Assembly: GCA_026391525.1 (NCBI GenBank)
Contig: JAPLEF010000170.1
Location: forward strand, 1 to 54,522
Source: Sphingobacteriales bacterium
GTDB lineage: Bacteria; Bacteroidota; Bacteroidia; Chitinophagales; Chitinophagaceae
Direction: 5' to 3'
DNA length: 54,522 nucleotides
Part shown: positions 19,253-29,299 of the stretch, one piece after another
How the letters are laid out: each line of letters begins with the position of its first letter
Position numbering within the stretch: the first letter of the stretch is position 1
Position numbers and translations under genes: made by a program
The notes under the pieces: model-generated
What the model was told of the DNA's origin: nothing
Seen by the model: only the letters and a program-made list of their open reading frames with translations
Databases searched by the model: none

Positions 19253-21892
19253 TTAACGGATGAGAATTACTGTTCCTTTCTTCTCTAATTTCCTATTGGC
19301 ATAATCCTTTCCGGTGGCGTACCAAACATAAGATCCGGCTTCCTGCGGGATTCCTTTGTATTTACCGTTCCAGCCCTCACCAATTTGTGTGGTACTAAAA
19401 ACTTGTTGTCCCCATCGGTTATAAACCTGAAACAGCTCAACCGCCTTTAAGCCCAGTGCAAGGGGTTTGATCACTTCATTGAGGCCATCTCCGTTAGGGC
19501 TGAATGCAGAAGGAACAAAGAAACCGGGTAAAACAGTATAGAATTTAACGAGGATTGAATCTGTATCGAAACAACCAATAGCATTACTTACTCTTATAAT
19601 GTATTCAATATCTGAAAGTGGCCTGGAAACCGGATTATAGATGTTGGGGTTACTCAGCCACTGGGTAACCGGTGTCCATTCGTAGATGCTTCCACCGGTT
19701 GCATTCAGTTGAAGAGGTTGGCCTGCAACAATAGCCGTATCTCTCGGCCCTGCATCAGCGATGATTTGATCAACTGTTAGTTGAACCACATCGGTAACCG
19801 GTTTCGGACAACCCAGTGTATCCCTTACCGTTACTGTATAATTGGTTATTCCTGCAGGGGAGTTGATTACAGTTGGGCTGGCTATATTGCTGTTATTGAG
19901 ATAAGTTACAGGTGCCCATGAATAAAAGCTTCCACCGGTTGCCTGTAAAAATGCAGGTGTGCCAAAGCATATCGTGGTATCCCTGCCTGCCCTGGCCACA
20001 GGATAAGGGATGGTTTTTATGGTAATAGAATCCCTGTCGAAACAGGTGCCGATATTTCCCCGAACATAATATGTAGTAAAGAGGGCGGTAGGGGTGGCAA
20101 TCGGACTTTTAACTGTTGGGTTATCAAGTGTGCCTGCCGGAGTCCATACATAGCGAAGTGCATTACTGATGATGGGCAAAGCTATGCCGTCTGTCCGGCA
20201 GATAGTGGTATCGTTCCCAATTTGTAAACTAACGGTATCCACTACACTAACTCTCACCGAATCACTGTTCCGGCAACCGAAATTATCCGCATAGCTTACA
20301 AAATAAGTTGTAGACACATCAGGGCTTACAATAGGGGTGAAACTATTTACATTATTGATATTATAGTTGGGCGACCAGATCACCGAACCACCATTATTAG
20401 AGGCTGCACTCAGTTGAAGGTTATCTGCCGAACACATCAGCGTATCATTAGTAACGGTGAGCAGTGGTTTATCAACAATAGTAACGGCTCTTGTTATGGT
20501 ATCGATACATCCTTTGCTGCTGCTCACAATAAGCGTGGCTGTATAAGTACCCGTCTGGGAATAAGTAAAGTTCGGATTCCTGATAATACTGGTATCGCTG
20601 GTTAAATTGTTAACTCCGAAATCCCATCGCCATTTATTGATGATACCATATGTTGCAGTAGTTTGATCGTTAAACTGAACAGGGATACCCTTACACATGG
20701 GCGAATTGTTAATAAATTCAGGAAAGTAGCCCGGGTAAACTTTGATTCTGGTAGTGGTTGAATCTGAACAGGGAGTGCCACGGTTCACCACAAATTTTAC
20801 AGTGAAAATTCCGGTATCAGAAAAGTTATGGATTGGGCTTTCTTCGGTGCGGATATTGTTTGCTCCGGAAGCAGGGTCGCCAAAATCCCAATAGTAGGTT
20901 TGGTTTAGAGGTGAATTGCTGTTGTTGCTGAACTGGAATGAAAATCCATCACAGGTAACGTATTCAGGGTCTAGATCAGCGCTGGCAAAGTCGCAGGCAG
21001 CAATAGTCATGATGAAGTCTTTCCGGTGTACGGCAATAAAGTTACCATTACGGAAAGAGCTTACACAAACCGAAACCACATATTTGCCCACAACCGGTGC
21101 GATACCACTAATGATACCCGTTTGAGGGTTGATATCAGCAAGCGGGCCTAATGGTTTTAAGGCAGTATTGCCGTTTACATAATCAACCGAATTATAAGGT
21201 GGGGGGTCGGGGGGGCGATTACCAGCATTAATAGCACCTCCGCCGTTATAAGCATTGCACAAACTGTATACCAGTTGGTCGCCATCAGGGTCGGTAGCAG
21301 AAAAGTCGAGCACAAATTCATTGTTCTGGCATACTACTGAAATGATTTTGGAAAAGCGTGGGCTGTTATCAATCAGGCTGGGGTTTAAAGTTCTTATACC
21401 CGGGATATTCGTAACATAAGTGGCACCCTCACCACTAACATTGTTATTGATGTTTTGGGTACTGTTGACCCTGCAACAGGTTTGGTAAACTGCCGTATAT
21501 CCATCCAGATTGTTGGGAAGGTCTATTTCAAAAATATAATACCCTGCTGTATATCTTAAATCGGGTGGGTTGGTGATGCACTGGGGAAGTTCTCCTATGG
21601 GTAGATTTTCTATCCTGTTGCGGTTTACCAGAATAGCTCCGCCACTAGCTGGTGAACCTCCTATAAGCTGGTTATTGTCGTTATTGAATACTCCAATAAA
21701 AACATTCTGAGGCATCACAGCACAGGGGTCTATACAATTTTCATCCCTGAAAAGGATAAGGGTTATGCGATATCGTTTTGAATTGGTTGAAGATGAAATG
21801 TGATCGTAAATAATTTCGCCACCGGTGATATGCTTTGCTTGAGCATCTGCAAAACAAGCGAGTAAGAATAAAATGAGTAGCGTTTTTTTCAT
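19253..21892 (-). CDS. Large PKD-repeat surface protein with T9SS type B (gliding motility) C-terminal domain
   Basis: An 879-residue secreted protein. A signal peptide (MKKTLLILFLLACFADAQA) is followed by KHITGGEIIYDH, an opening shared by many large Bacteroidota adhesins. Two PKD domains lie near residues 320-385 (YYWDFGDPASG) and 390-470 (WRWDFGVNN). About four short Ig-like repeats follow, each with a [V/Y]-W-[S/T]-P core and a DSVxVxV-type end. The final ~85 residues contain VPSAFSPNGDGLNEVIKP, VYNRWGQQVF and EAGSYVWYATG, the hallmark of the type B sorting domain (CHU C-terminal, TIGR04131). It should leave through SprA and may be an adhesin or filament; SprB-type motility function is not shown by sequence alone. 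Many Cys residues early in the protein suggest disulfides. Confidence 0.88.
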   Translation of the reverse strand: MKKTLLILFLLACFADAQAKHITGGEIIYDHISSSTNSKRYRITLILFRDENCIDPCAVMPQNVFIGVFNNDNNQLIGGSPASGGAILVNRNRIENLPIGELPQCITNPPDLRYTAGYYIFEIDLPNNLDGYTAVYQTCCRVNSTQNINNNVSGEGATYVTNIPGIRTLNPSLIDNSPRFSKIISVVCQNNEFVLDFSATDPDGDQLVYSLCNAYNGGGAINAGNRPPDPPPYNSVDYVNGNTALKPLGPLADINPQTGIISGIAPVVGKYVVSVCVSSFRNGNFIAVHRKDFIMTIAACDFASADLDPEYVTCDGFSFQFSNNSNSPLNQTYYWDFGDPASGANNIRTEESPIHNFSDTGIFTVKFVVNRGTPCSDSTTTRIKVYPGYFPEFINNSPMCKGIPVQFNDQTTATYGIINKWRWDFGVNNLTSDTSIIRNPNFTYSQTGTYTATLIVSSSKGCIDTITRAVTIVDKPLLTVTNDTLMCSADNLQLSAASNNGGSVIWSPNYNINNVNSFTPIVSPDVSTTYFVSYADNFGCRNSDSVRVSVVDTVSLQIGNDTTICRTDGIALPIISNALRYVWTPAGTLDNPTVKSPIATPTALFTTYYVRGNIGTCFDRDSITIKTIPYPVARAGRDTTICFGTPAFLQATGGSFYSWAPVTYLNNSNIASPTVINSPAGITNYTVTVRDTLGCPKPVTDVVQLTVDQIIADAGPRDTAIVAGQPLQLNATGGSIYEWTPVTQWLSNPNIYNPVSRPLSDIEYIIRVSNAIGCFDTDSILVKFYTVLPGFFVPSAFSPNGDGLNEVIKPLALGLKAVELFQVYNRWGQQVFSTTQIGEGWNGKYKGIPQEAGSYVWYATGKDYANRKLEKKGTVILIR

Positions 21893-21945
21893 GCGTTATA
21901 ACCATCTGTTTTCAACTGGAAAGTTAAATCAAAATCATCAGGCTT

Positions 21946-22752
21946 TTAGGGTACATCCATGAAGAAATGCAAATAATTCGCTAAAATATCAATAGCTTTT
22001 TTGGGTTCTTCCATCATTCCCATATGTGCTGTATACCGGAGCACATGAAAATGGGTTTCTGCTGCAAGGGATGATTCTTTCAAGCTCTGTTCAAAAGGAA
22101 TAGCCTGATCGTTGGTCCCCGCTATCAGTAATACCGGAATGGCACTGTTTACAAGAACCTTTGTAAGGTCTTTTCGTTGCATCATCGCCGTGTAATACTG
22201 AATTAAAGTTTCACCTGAAAAGGAAGAGGCCTGATCTAAAAGTTGTTTCAATGCCTGTAGGTTTGAATGCTCAGGTGCAAATAAACCCGGAATACTGGTT
22301 TGCAGGAACTTCAATGGACCATTTTCTTGTATGAAAGCAATCGCTTTCTTCCTGCTTTCTTTTTTTTCTTCAGCGTCGGCCAATGCAGTGGAATGAAACA
22401 AACCAATACCCGTTAATCTTTGAGGATAGGCATCTGCATAGGCTAAAGTGATGTATCCGCCCATACTATGACCGATCATACAAAAATCTTTCAACTGTTC
22501 ATCCTCAACAATCTGATGGATGGCCTCTGCATAATCTGCAATACTGATATTTTTGCTTTCCCAGGCTTCACTCATTCCGGAACCGGGTAGATCGGGTACG
22601 ATGCACCGGTAATTTTTTTCAAGTGAATTAACCATTTCATCCCAAATCCTTCCATCTTCACCGAAACCATGAATCAATACAACAGCCCTGCCTTCGCCAT
22701 TAATACGATAAAAGATGGAATTGGCATTTATATTCAACATTTTTTCCTGCAT
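21946..22752 (-). CDS. Alpha/beta-hydrolase fold protein
   Basis: A 268-residue cytosolic-type hydrolase without a signal peptide. VVLIHGFGEDGRIWDE holds the oxyanion HG motif, and PDLPGSGMS follows. The nucleophile elbow is GHSMGG with Ser near residue 96. The acid is probably Asp in LLIAGTNDQAIP, and the His is in YTAHMGMMEEP, so the triad is complete. The sequence resembles carboxylesterase or haloperoxidase-like members, but the substrate cannot be assigned. The downstream end is 20 bp from the DUF4105 gene start side, and together with guaB these may be read as one minus-strand unit. An internal ATG at 22740 is an alternative start. Confidence 0.85.
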   Translation of the reverse strand: MQEKMLNINANSIFYRINGEGRAVVLIHGFGEDGRIWDEMVNSLEKNYRCIVPDLPGSGMSEAWESKNISIADYAEAIHQIVEDEQLKDFCMIGHSMGGYITLAYADAYPQRLTGIGLFHSTALADAEEKKESRKKAIAFIQENGPLKFLQTSIPGLFAPEHSNLQALKQLLDQASSFSGETLIQYYTAMMQRKDLTKVLVNSAIPVLLIAGTNDQAIPFEQSLKESSLAAETHFHVLRYTAHMGMMEEPKKAIDILANYLHFFMDVP

Positions 22753-22772
22753 AACCCCTTATTAAAGTCCTT

Positions 22773-23924
22773 TTACTTCATACTTCTTATTCTTGCCCGA
22801 TAGGCCAAAGTAAGTACAAATGGAATGAGGGCATTGTTCATTTTTTCTGGAAGAAAAAACCATGCCAATAGCAGTAGGCACATCAATAAGGAATAAAAAT
22901 GCAGGTATTGTTTCACCCATTTTTTTTTGCTGTTGAGCATGAAGGCGATAAGCATATGAAACGGCCATGCCCAGAGTAAATTAAAATTTACTTTGGTCAT
23001 GCTATGATCTGTAGATGTCCACATCAACACCAATATCAATCCTAATAATCCGGCAAGAAAGAAAAGAAATCCGTCGAAATATTCTTGTAAGTTTTTTAAA
23101 AAGGGAATTTTCGAAAAACTCCATAAAAAAGAAAGTGCCAGCAATGCAATGAAAAAAACAAGTGGTGTAAATAAACGGGTTGAAGATGCTTTTTCAGGTA
23201 AGTTGTAAAGAGATTTCGATGAGCTTACTAGCTGGGTATTGGTGCAACTATCTAATGCCTTCATCAGATTATCCGGTAAAAACTGTTGTTGCGAAGAAGT
23301 CATGAGTTGATCGGTGGGTTTACCCAAAAGGATATCAATGCCCAACATGCTCCAGTTTTGTTTTCCTGCCTTCAGATAAAAATGAATGGCATCCCTGAAA
23401 CTTGTTTTTAAGGGCATTACTGCAGGAAGTACCGGCTGTGGATTTTTATGTTTAAGAATCAGGTCGCGAAGGCGGGTAGTGCAGTTGTCGAGAAAAAAAT
23501 CGTAAGCATAATATTTATTTTCCTCTTTCAGGTTTTCATTAAGGGCATGCTGGATATGGTAGGATTCTTCATTACTGAGCATTAAAACTTGTTCAGTAAT
23601 TCCTCTTCCTTCGGCTTTGTAGCTATAAATAAAATCGCTGGTATTTTCAATACTGATATAATATTTCAGTTTGCCTCGAATGAATTTTAAATAGAATCCT
23701 TCATCATTGAAGTTAAATGTACCATAATTGTAAACGATATCGCTTACGCTGTTGCTATCGATAATCCTTAATGCACTGTGCCCGAAAATGGAATACAATT
23801 CTTCTCCGGGTGTACAGGTTAAAAGTGAAATGCGAAGCCGGGTGTTTTCCTGTGCCTGTAGTTTTTCTGCACCCGGGAATAGCAGGAAAAGCAGTATGAG
23901 TAAAACTGATATCCGAAATTTCAT
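22773..23924 (-). CDS. DUF4105 membrane protein (Lnb-like N-terminal domain)
   Basis: A 383-residue protein. A signal peptide ([18 protein letters not shown]) precedes a periplasmic DUF4105 domain. Its conserved parts are visible: TCTPGEELYSIFGHSALRI with the His, YGTFNF, and YDFFLDNCTTRLRD with its Cys. These His and Cys positions suggest a papain-like catalytic pair, which is inference. The C-terminal ~130 residues hold about four or five membrane segments (LFTPLVFFIALLALSFLW, FLFFLAGLLGLILVLMW, LLMCLLLLAWFFL). The ATG overlaps the guaB stop by one base (TGATG), so translation is probably coupled. Function is not established. Confidence 0.85.
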   Translation of the reverse strand: MKFRISVLLILLFLLFPGAEKLQAQENTRLRISLLTCTPGEELYSIFGHSALRIIDSNSVSDIVYNYGTFNFNDEGFYLKFIRGKLKYYISIENTSDFIYSYKAEGRGITEQVLMLSNEESYHIQHALNENLKEENKYYAYDFFLDNCTTRLRDLILKHKNPQPVLPAVMPLKTSFRDAIHFYLKAGKQNWSMLGIDILLGKPTDQLMTSSQQQFLPDNLMKALDSCTNTQLVSSSKSLYNLPEKASSTRLFTPLVFFIALLALSFLWSFSKIPFLKNLQEYFDGFLFFLAGLLGLILVLMWTSTDHSMTKVNFNLLWAWPFHMLIAFMLNSKKKWVKQYLHFYSLLMCLLLLAWFFLPEKMNNALIPFVLTLAYRARIRSMK

Positions 23925-25417
23925 CAGCGGCTGTAATTTGGAGCTTCTTTCGTTATAGCAATATCATGTGCATGGCTTTCACGGATGCCTGCATGTGTTA
24001 TTTTTACAAACTTTGCCTGCTGTAACTCTTTGATACTGGAAGATCCACAGTAACCCATACCCGCTCTTAATCCACCTGTGTATTGGTGTACTACTTCTTT
24101 CAGATGGCCTTTAAAAGCTACCCGGCCTTCAATTCCTTCCGGAACAAACTTTTTGATGTCGTCTTCCACATCCTGAAAGTAACGGTCGCTACTACCCTGA
24201 GCCATTGCCCCAAGCGAACCCATGCCGCGATACTGTTTAAATTTTCTTCCTTCATAAATGATTGTTTCACCCGGACTCTCTTCCGTGCCGGCAAAAACAT
24301 TGCCCATCATTACACAGGTTGCACCCGCAGCCAGGGCTTTTACCATATCGCCGGTGTATCTTATCCCACCATCGCTGATGATGCCTACATCTTTATTTTT
24401 TAATGCATGAGCTGCTTCCATTACTGCAGTTATTTGTGGCACTCCTGTACCGGCAACAATGCGTGTTGTACAAATAGAACCCGGGCCGATACCCACCTTA
24501 ACTGCATCAGCTCCTGCATCAGCAAGCGCCTTTGCTCCGGCAGCAGTTGCGATGTTTCCGGCAATTACCGGAAGTTTTGGAAAAGATTTTTTGATATTTC
24601 GGAGGGCATCAATCACCCCTTTGGTATGCCCGTGAGCACTGTCTAAACAAACGATATCTACGCCTGCTTGCTGTAGTGCATCCACACGGTTTAAGATATC
24701 AGCCGTGATTCCTACCCCTGCGCCAACCAATAACCTTCCGAATGAATCTTTAACCGCATGCGGGTTGCTCTTTAACTTTAGGATATCCCCAAACGTTACT
24801 AATCCGATTAGCTTTCCCGATTTATTCACAACCGGTAATTTTTCAATCTTGTTTTTTTTGAAGATGAGTTCCGCCTTTTTCAAATCAGTACCTTCCGGAG
24901 CTGTGATAAGGTTTTCTGTGGTCATCACTGTGCTTACTTTGTTGCGCATGCTGGTTTCAAAGCGCAAATCACGATTGGTAAGTATGCCTACAAGTTTGTG
25001 TTGTTCATCAACGATAGGTATGCCACCGATCTTGTTCTCTCTCATTAGCCTGATAGCTTCGCCGATGCTCGCATCCGGACGAAGAGTGACCGGGTCGAGG
25101 ATCAAACCGTTTTCACTTCTTTTCACTTTCCGAACCTGGTCTGCCTGTTCCTGAATACCCATATTCTTGTGTAGGATGCCCAAACCTCCTTCACGGGCAA
25201 GAGCTATGGCCAGTTGCGCCTCTGTTACGGTATCCATTGCTGCGCTCAGCATGGGAATATTGAGCAAGATGTTTTTTGTAAGCTTGGTACTGATATTTAC
25301 TTCACGGGGCAAAATCTGCGAATATGCAGGAACTAGCAGCACATCATCGAATGTTAAACCATCGGGGATGATTTTCTGACTGTTTTTTTTGGGAGAATTG
25401 GAATTATTGGTTGCCAT
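23924..25417 (-). CDS. guaB: IMP dehydrogenase (GuaB)
   Basis: A 497-residue enzyme converting IMP to XMP with NAD, the committed step of GMP synthesis. TFDDVLLVP opens the barrel, and two CBS domains are inserted at about residues 95-215. The cysteine loop [13 protein letters not shown] contains the catalytic Cys, and the flap region [10 protein letters not shown] and [13 protein letters not shown] complete the site. Numbers of residues match bacterial GuaB. The frame opens at 25450 ([11 protein letters not shown]...), but the ATG at 25417 is preferred because the start fits family length. The stop overlaps the next gene start. A CAAAGCTA sequence (TAGCTTTG on the minus strand) lies only 3 nt before the ATG, so a near-leaderless transcript is possible but unproven. 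Confidence 0.95.
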   Translation of the reverse strand: MATNNSNSPKKNSQKIIPDGLTFDDVLLVPAYSQILPREVNISTKLTKNILLNIPMLSAAMDTVTEAQLAIALAREGGLGILHKNMGIQEQADQVRKVKRSENGLILDPVTLRPDASIGEAIRLMRENKIGGIPIVDEQHKLVGILTNRDLRFETSMRNKVSTVMTTENLITAPEGTDLKKAELIFKKNKIEKLPVVNKSGKLIGLVTFGDILKLKSNPHAVKDSFGRLLVGAGVGITADILNRVDALQQAGVDIVCLDSAHGHTKGVIDALRNIKKSFPKLPVIAGNIATAAGAKALADAGADAVKVGIGPGSICTTRIVAGTGVPQITAVMEAAHALKNKDVGIISDGGIRYTGDMVKALAAGATCVMMGNVFAGTEESPGETIIYEGRKFKQYRGMGSLGAMAQGSSDRYFQDVEDDIKKFVPEGIEGRVAFKGHLKEVVHQYTGGLRAGMGYCGSSSIKELQQAKFVKITHAGIRESHAHDIAITKEAPNYSR

Positions 25418-25510
25418 AGGCAAAGCTAAGCCGAAATTTTCAAAAGGCAAATCGACCCAAAAGCTTTTACGCTTTTTTAATCCTTTTTTTACGGTTATCT
25501 GCTACCTGAT

Positions 25511-26614
25511 TCACAAGAGTTCGTATTGTTTTCCGGGTTTTGCTGCTATGATGCCTTCCATTTCGAGCAACAATAAGGCTGACGCCATGCTGCTGCTGCT
25601 AAGCCCGGCATAAAGTTGGATGTCATCAATTGTTATGATGGTTTTGGTTTTAAATAAATCGAGTATCTGCTGGGCTTCTTTAGTAACGGGAACAAAGAGG
25701 CTGCGTTGCTTTACTTTTTCCATTTTTCTTGTGTCATCCCACTGCATGGCTTGCAGCAGATCAGCAGCATTGCTGATGAGTACCGCTTTATTTTGTTTGA
25801 TCAGATTGATGCAGCCCTGGCTTTTTGGGTCAGTCACTCTTCCGGGAAAGGCAAACACATCTTTATGATATCCATTCCCCAGTTCGGCAGTGATAAGAGA
25901 ACCTCCTTTTATCCCCGATTCAATCACCACTAATGCATCACAAATACCGGCAGTGATGCGGTTTCTGCGGGGAAAATTCTGTTTATCGGGATCCTGCCCG
26001 CTTATAAAATCGGTGAGCAATCCACCCTGTTCAAGCATTTGGCGCGCAAGTGATTTGTGTTGAGCAGGGTAAATACGGTCTAATCCATGAGCCAGTACAG
26101 CAACTGTGGGTAAGCCGAAACGTAGGGAAGCTTTGTGTGCAATGGCATCAATTCCAAATGCAAGCCCGCTTACGATCAGTATGCTGTGATCTTTCAGATC
26201 TTCAACCAGTTGCTCGCAGCATTGTTTACCATACTCACTGTTGTTGCGGGTTCCCACGATGGAAATGATTTTTTCGGCAGATAAAGATGTATTTCCACGG
26301 TAGTAAAGCATAGCCGGACTATCATAACAATTCAGTAACCTTTGCGGATAGTCTGGGCTATTAAAAAATAAGGGCTTTATCTGATATTTTTCGATGAAGG
26401 CAATCTCTGCTTCACTTTTTTTGAAATCGGAGAAAGATTTAATGGCAGCAGCCCTGACAGTTCCGATACCTTCAATTTTTTCGAGCTGCCGTTTGGAAGT
26501 TCTAAAAACAGCAGAAGCAGTTTGTAAAGTTTGCACGAGTATTTTGGCATGCACATCGCCAATTTGTGGAACACGCGTAAGGGCAATCTGGTATAGGAGA
26601 TCATCTGCAAACAT
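25511..26614 (-). CDS. dprA: DNA-processing protein DprA
   Basis: A 367-residue protein that binds incoming single-stranded DNA and loads RecA during natural transformation. The N-terminal helical SAM-like region includes an HhH-type LEKIEGIGTVRA. The Rossmann core has VGTRNNSEYG, SGLAFGIDAIAHKASL, GLDRIYPAQHKSLAR, FPRRNRITAG and GGSLITAELG, all diagnostic of DprA. The C-terminal winged-helix domain (IDDIQLYAGLSSSSMASALLLLEMEG) is present, so the protein is full length. The gene stands alone, with guaB downstream after 93 bp. It pairs thematically with the HhH-barrel genes at 30358-33218. Confidence 0.94.
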   Translation of the reverse strand: MFADDLLYQIALTRVPQIGDVHAKILVQTLQTASAVFRTSKRQLEKIEGIGTVRAAAIKSFSDFKKSEAEIAFIEKYQIKPLFFNSPDYPQRLLNCYDSPAMLYYRGNTSLSAEKIISIVGTRNNSEYGKQCCEQLVEDLKDHSILIVSGLAFGIDAIAHKASLRFGLPTVAVLAHGLDRIYPAQHKSLARQMLEQGGLLTDFISGQDPDKQNFPRRNRITAGICDALVVIESGIKGGSLITAELGNGYHKDVFAFPGRVTDPKSQGCINLIKQNKAVLISNAADLLQAMQWDDTRKMEKVKQRSLFVPVTKEAQQILDLFKTKTIITIDDIQLYAGLSSSSMASALLLLEMEGIIAAKPGKQYELL

Positions 26615-26638
26615 TCAGCCGCTAAAATACCGCTCCTG

Positions 26639-28573
26639 TTAAAAGGAAGTGACGTTTATTTCTGTTCTTCTGTTGAGGCTTTTCCCTTGGTTGGTATCAT
26701 TACTGGCAATTGGCTTCATATCAGCAAATCCTTTTGCGCTTAACCTATCGGTAACAATTCCATGGTTTAAAAAGTAAGCCATAACCGCTTTTGCCCTGTT
26801 GGTGCTGAGCAGCATATTGGCTTCTTTTTTGCCTACGTTATCGGTGTGTCCGCTCACTTGTATCTTAAGCTGGGGGTTTTCTTGTAGTAAGGCCACAATC
26901 TTGTCCAGTTCGGGAAATGAGTTTTCATTTAGCGAATAAGCGTTGTTGGCAAAGAAGATGTTCTGTAAAATCACTGCTGCGCCAATGCTGAAGGGTTCTA
27001 AAGGGATATCCGCTATGAATACCGAATCGTTTGAACTTCCGTCGAAGTTGTAGTGAGCCGAATACAGCAGGTAACCCTTCCGGTTAACATGAAAGGCATA
27101 AGATTTACCTTCCGGTAGGGTGATGAGATAATTTCCGTCTTCATCGGTCTTCAGACGGGAAACTAAAATGCGTGTATTGATATCCGTTAGTTCAACGGTG
27201 GAAGGGAGCCCTGCCTTGTTCAGTTTGTCGTAAACCCTTCCCCTGACCCATTTTGTTTTGGTGGCCTTCACATCAGCGGGAAGTTGAAAACTATAGATAT
27301 CCAGTCCGCCCAAACTGCTTCCCCTGTCGCTATCGTAAAATGCTGTAGTACCATCGGCAGCCACCACCATCGACCCTTCATCATCGATGGTATTGATCGG
27401 GTATCCCAGGTTTAAGGGGTCACCCCAGCTATTTCCCCCTTTTTTCTTACTTAAAAAAATATCCGCTTTGCCATATCCTAAATGCCCGTTGCTGTTGAAA
27501 TAGAGCGTCTGGTTATCGGCATGTATAAACGGACAGGTTTCATTGCCATCGGTATTGATGATCGGACCAAGGTTCACCGGTTTGCCCCACTTGTTGTTTT
27601 TTTCTCGATGGGTTACCCAGATGTCTTTTGCCCCATACCCACCCTCACGGTTACTCGAAAAATACAAATCTCTTTTGTCGGGTGATAGCGAAGGGGTAGA
27701 TTCCCAGGCATCTGAATTCACGGTGAAGCCCAGGTTTTCGGGCTCCGTCCAGCCACCGCTTTTAGTACGGTAAGCAATATAAAGGTCACAGCTACCTGCA
27801 CCTTCCGGATAATTACATCCGGTGAAGATCAGCCAATCTCCGTCCTGTGAAATGTTTTGAGCTCCTTCATTGAGATTGGTATTGATTTTTCCGGTTACCG
27901 GTGTGGCTTTTTCCCATTGGTTGTTCACGAGGTGGCTTTCATAGAAATCCTCATCGCCATCAATTCTCCTGTTGAAGATCATCGTTTTTCCGTCGATGGT
28001 CATCGAAGGAAAATATTCCAGCATGGGCGTGTTGATCCCCGGCCCCATATTCATCGGTAAAAACTGATAGCCTGAATTGGGGTGCTGCCTTTTATAATCC
28101 AACGCAAATTCATAAGTGCTTTTTCGGTAAGCACCCGCTTTTTTGCTTTGCTCATTAAGCTTTGGATTTTTTAAAAACTGATCTATAGCCTCAAGCGCTT
28201 TATCAAATGAACCGGTTCCTGCCAATGAGATGGAATAGGGAAGCAGATAGGTGGAAGAAAATTCAGGGTCTAATGAATAAGCCTTGGAAAAATCATCTAC
28301 ACTTGAGGTGTAATTCCGCATATCTGCATGAATACCCGCCCTGGATAGATACACTTCCACATATTTCGGATCTATCAGCAAAGCTTCTTCGAGATGCTTC
28401 AACGATTCTTCATAGCGCGATTGTACTGCCGCATCATATGCCTGCTCGTAAATCAGTCTTGCTTTTTTATCAACCTTTTCCGGTTCGTACCATTGACAAT
28501 CCGCTTTAAGTGTGGCAATGCAAAAAAGAACAACTAGGATGCTATTGAGGGCAAAAAGGCTAAATCGGTTCAT
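26639..28573 (-). CDS. TPR / beta-propeller / OmpA-C protein, PorE-like
   Basis: A 644-residue periplasmic or outer-membrane protein. After the signal peptide, TPR repeats span about residues 30-150 (YEESLKHLEEALLIDPKY). A WD40/PD40 propeller covers about 190-420 with repeated blades such as TPSLSPDKRDLYFSSNREGGYG and CPFIHADNQTLYFNSNG. A carboxypeptidase-regulatory-like domain is at about 435-510 (VRGRVYDKLNKAGLPSTVEL). A peptidoglycan-binding OmpA domain ends the protein (SGHTDNVG, with the NRRTEI Arg). This exact order is that of Porphyromonas PorE, a T9SS component that links the core to peptidoglycan, but Bacteroidota carry several paralogs with this layout. No lipobox was found. A near-consensus box (TACCTTTA, minus strand) lies 5 nt before the ATG. 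Confidence 0.83.
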   Translation of the reverse strand: MNRFSLFALNSILVVLFCIATLKADCQWYEPEKVDKKARLIYEQAYDAAVQSRYEESLKHLEEALLIDPKYVEVYLSRAGIHADMRNYTSSVDDFSKAYSLDPEFSSTYLLPYSISLAGTGSFDKALEAIDQFLKNPKLNEQSKKAGAYRKSTYEFALDYKRQHPNSGYQFLPMNMGPGINTPMLEYFPSMTIDGKTMIFNRRIDGDEDFYESHLVNNQWEKATPVTGKINTNLNEGAQNISQDGDWLIFTGCNYPEGAGSCDLYIAYRTKSGGWTEPENLGFTVNSDAWESTPSLSPDKRDLYFSSNREGGYGAKDIWVTHREKNNKWGKPVNLGPIINTDGNETCPFIHADNQTLYFNSNGHLGYGKADIFLSKKKGGNSWGDPLNLGYPINTIDDEGSMVVAADGTTAFYDSDRGSSLGGLDIYSFQLPADVKATKTKWVRGRVYDKLNKAGLPSTVELTDINTRILVSRLKTDEDGNYLITLPEGKSYAFHVNRKGYLLYSAHYNFDGSSNDSVFIADIPLEPFSIGAAVILQNIFFANNAYSLNENSFPELDKIVALLQENPQLKIQVSGHTDNVGKKEANMLLSTNRAKAVMAYFLNHGIVTDRLSAKGFADMKPIASNDTNQGKSLNRRTEINVTSF

Positions 28574-28640
28574 TGTGATAAAGGTAAGACGAATAAAAAG
28601 GCTATCCGCTGCAGTAAATATTCGCTGTTGTTAAAATGCA

Positions 28641-29294
28641 TCAGGGAACATTGATGTATTTGTGCAGTTGTAATGACAATTCCCATTGTGGATGGGCTTT
28701 GATATAACTGATGATTTGTGGAGTCATGATGGCAGATTTGTCCCACTCCGGCTGCAAATAAAGTTTGCAATCAGGCCTCACCAGGGCAGCATGGCTTTCC
28801 GCCCAATCAAAATCGGACGGATGGAAAATAACCACTTTTAATTCGTCTGCCTGCATCATGATTTCCGGTAATGGTGCTTTGAATTTTTTTGGAGAAAGAC
28901 AAACCCAATCCCATGAACCGCTCATCGGGTGTGCCCCTGAGGTTTCAATATGTGTGGCGATTCCTTCATTTTTCAGGGCAAGGGTTAATCTATCCAGGTT
29001 GTGCATCAAAGGCTCTCCGCCGGTAACCACCACCATATTATGATTGTTGGGTGGAAAGGCTAGTTTGGCCAAATCAACCATTTCATCAATAGAAACTTTG
29101 GGGTGTACTTCAGCATCCCAGCTTTCTTTTACATCGCACCAAACACAGCCAACATCACAACCTCCAAGTCGTATAAAATACGCTGCACGTCCCTGATGAT
29201 AACCTTCTCCCTGCAGGGTATAGAAATGTTCCATCAATGGCAATGAAATGATTGCAGGTTTAGCAGCTGGGTTTGTGGTAATTACATTTTTCAT
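28641..29294 (-). CDS. queE: 7-carboxy-7-deazaguanine synthase (QueE)
   Basis: A 217-residue radical SAM enzyme that makes the CDG intermediate of queuosine and other 7-deazapurines. The 4Fe-4S cluster motif CxxxCxxC is seen in GGCDVGCVWCDVKESWD near residue 45. Upstream is YTLQGEGYHQGRAAYFIRLGG, the usual QueE opening, and VVVTGGEPLMHNL is the SAM-binding GGEP. The ORF opens at a TTG at 29303, but the ATG at 29294 is preferred. It begins 5 bp after the folD stop, so folD-queE form a tight operon. No other queuosine gene is present in the window. Confidence 0.91.
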   Translation of the reverse strand: MKNVITTNPAAKPAIISLPLMEHFYTLQGEGYHQGRAAYFIRLGGCDVGCVWCDVKESWDAEVHPKVSIDEMVDLAKLAFPPNNHNMVVVTGGEPLMHNLDRLTLALKNEGIATHIETSGAHPMSGSWDWVCLSPKKFKAPLPEIMMQADELKVVIFHPSDFDWAESHAALVRPDCKLYLQPEWDKSAIMTPQIISYIKAHPQWELSLQLHKYINVP

Positions 29295-29299
29295 CAGTA

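Noticed and set aside
24705-25154. 149-residue plus-strand frame
   Set aside because: Lies fully opposite guaB; no start context or family motif.
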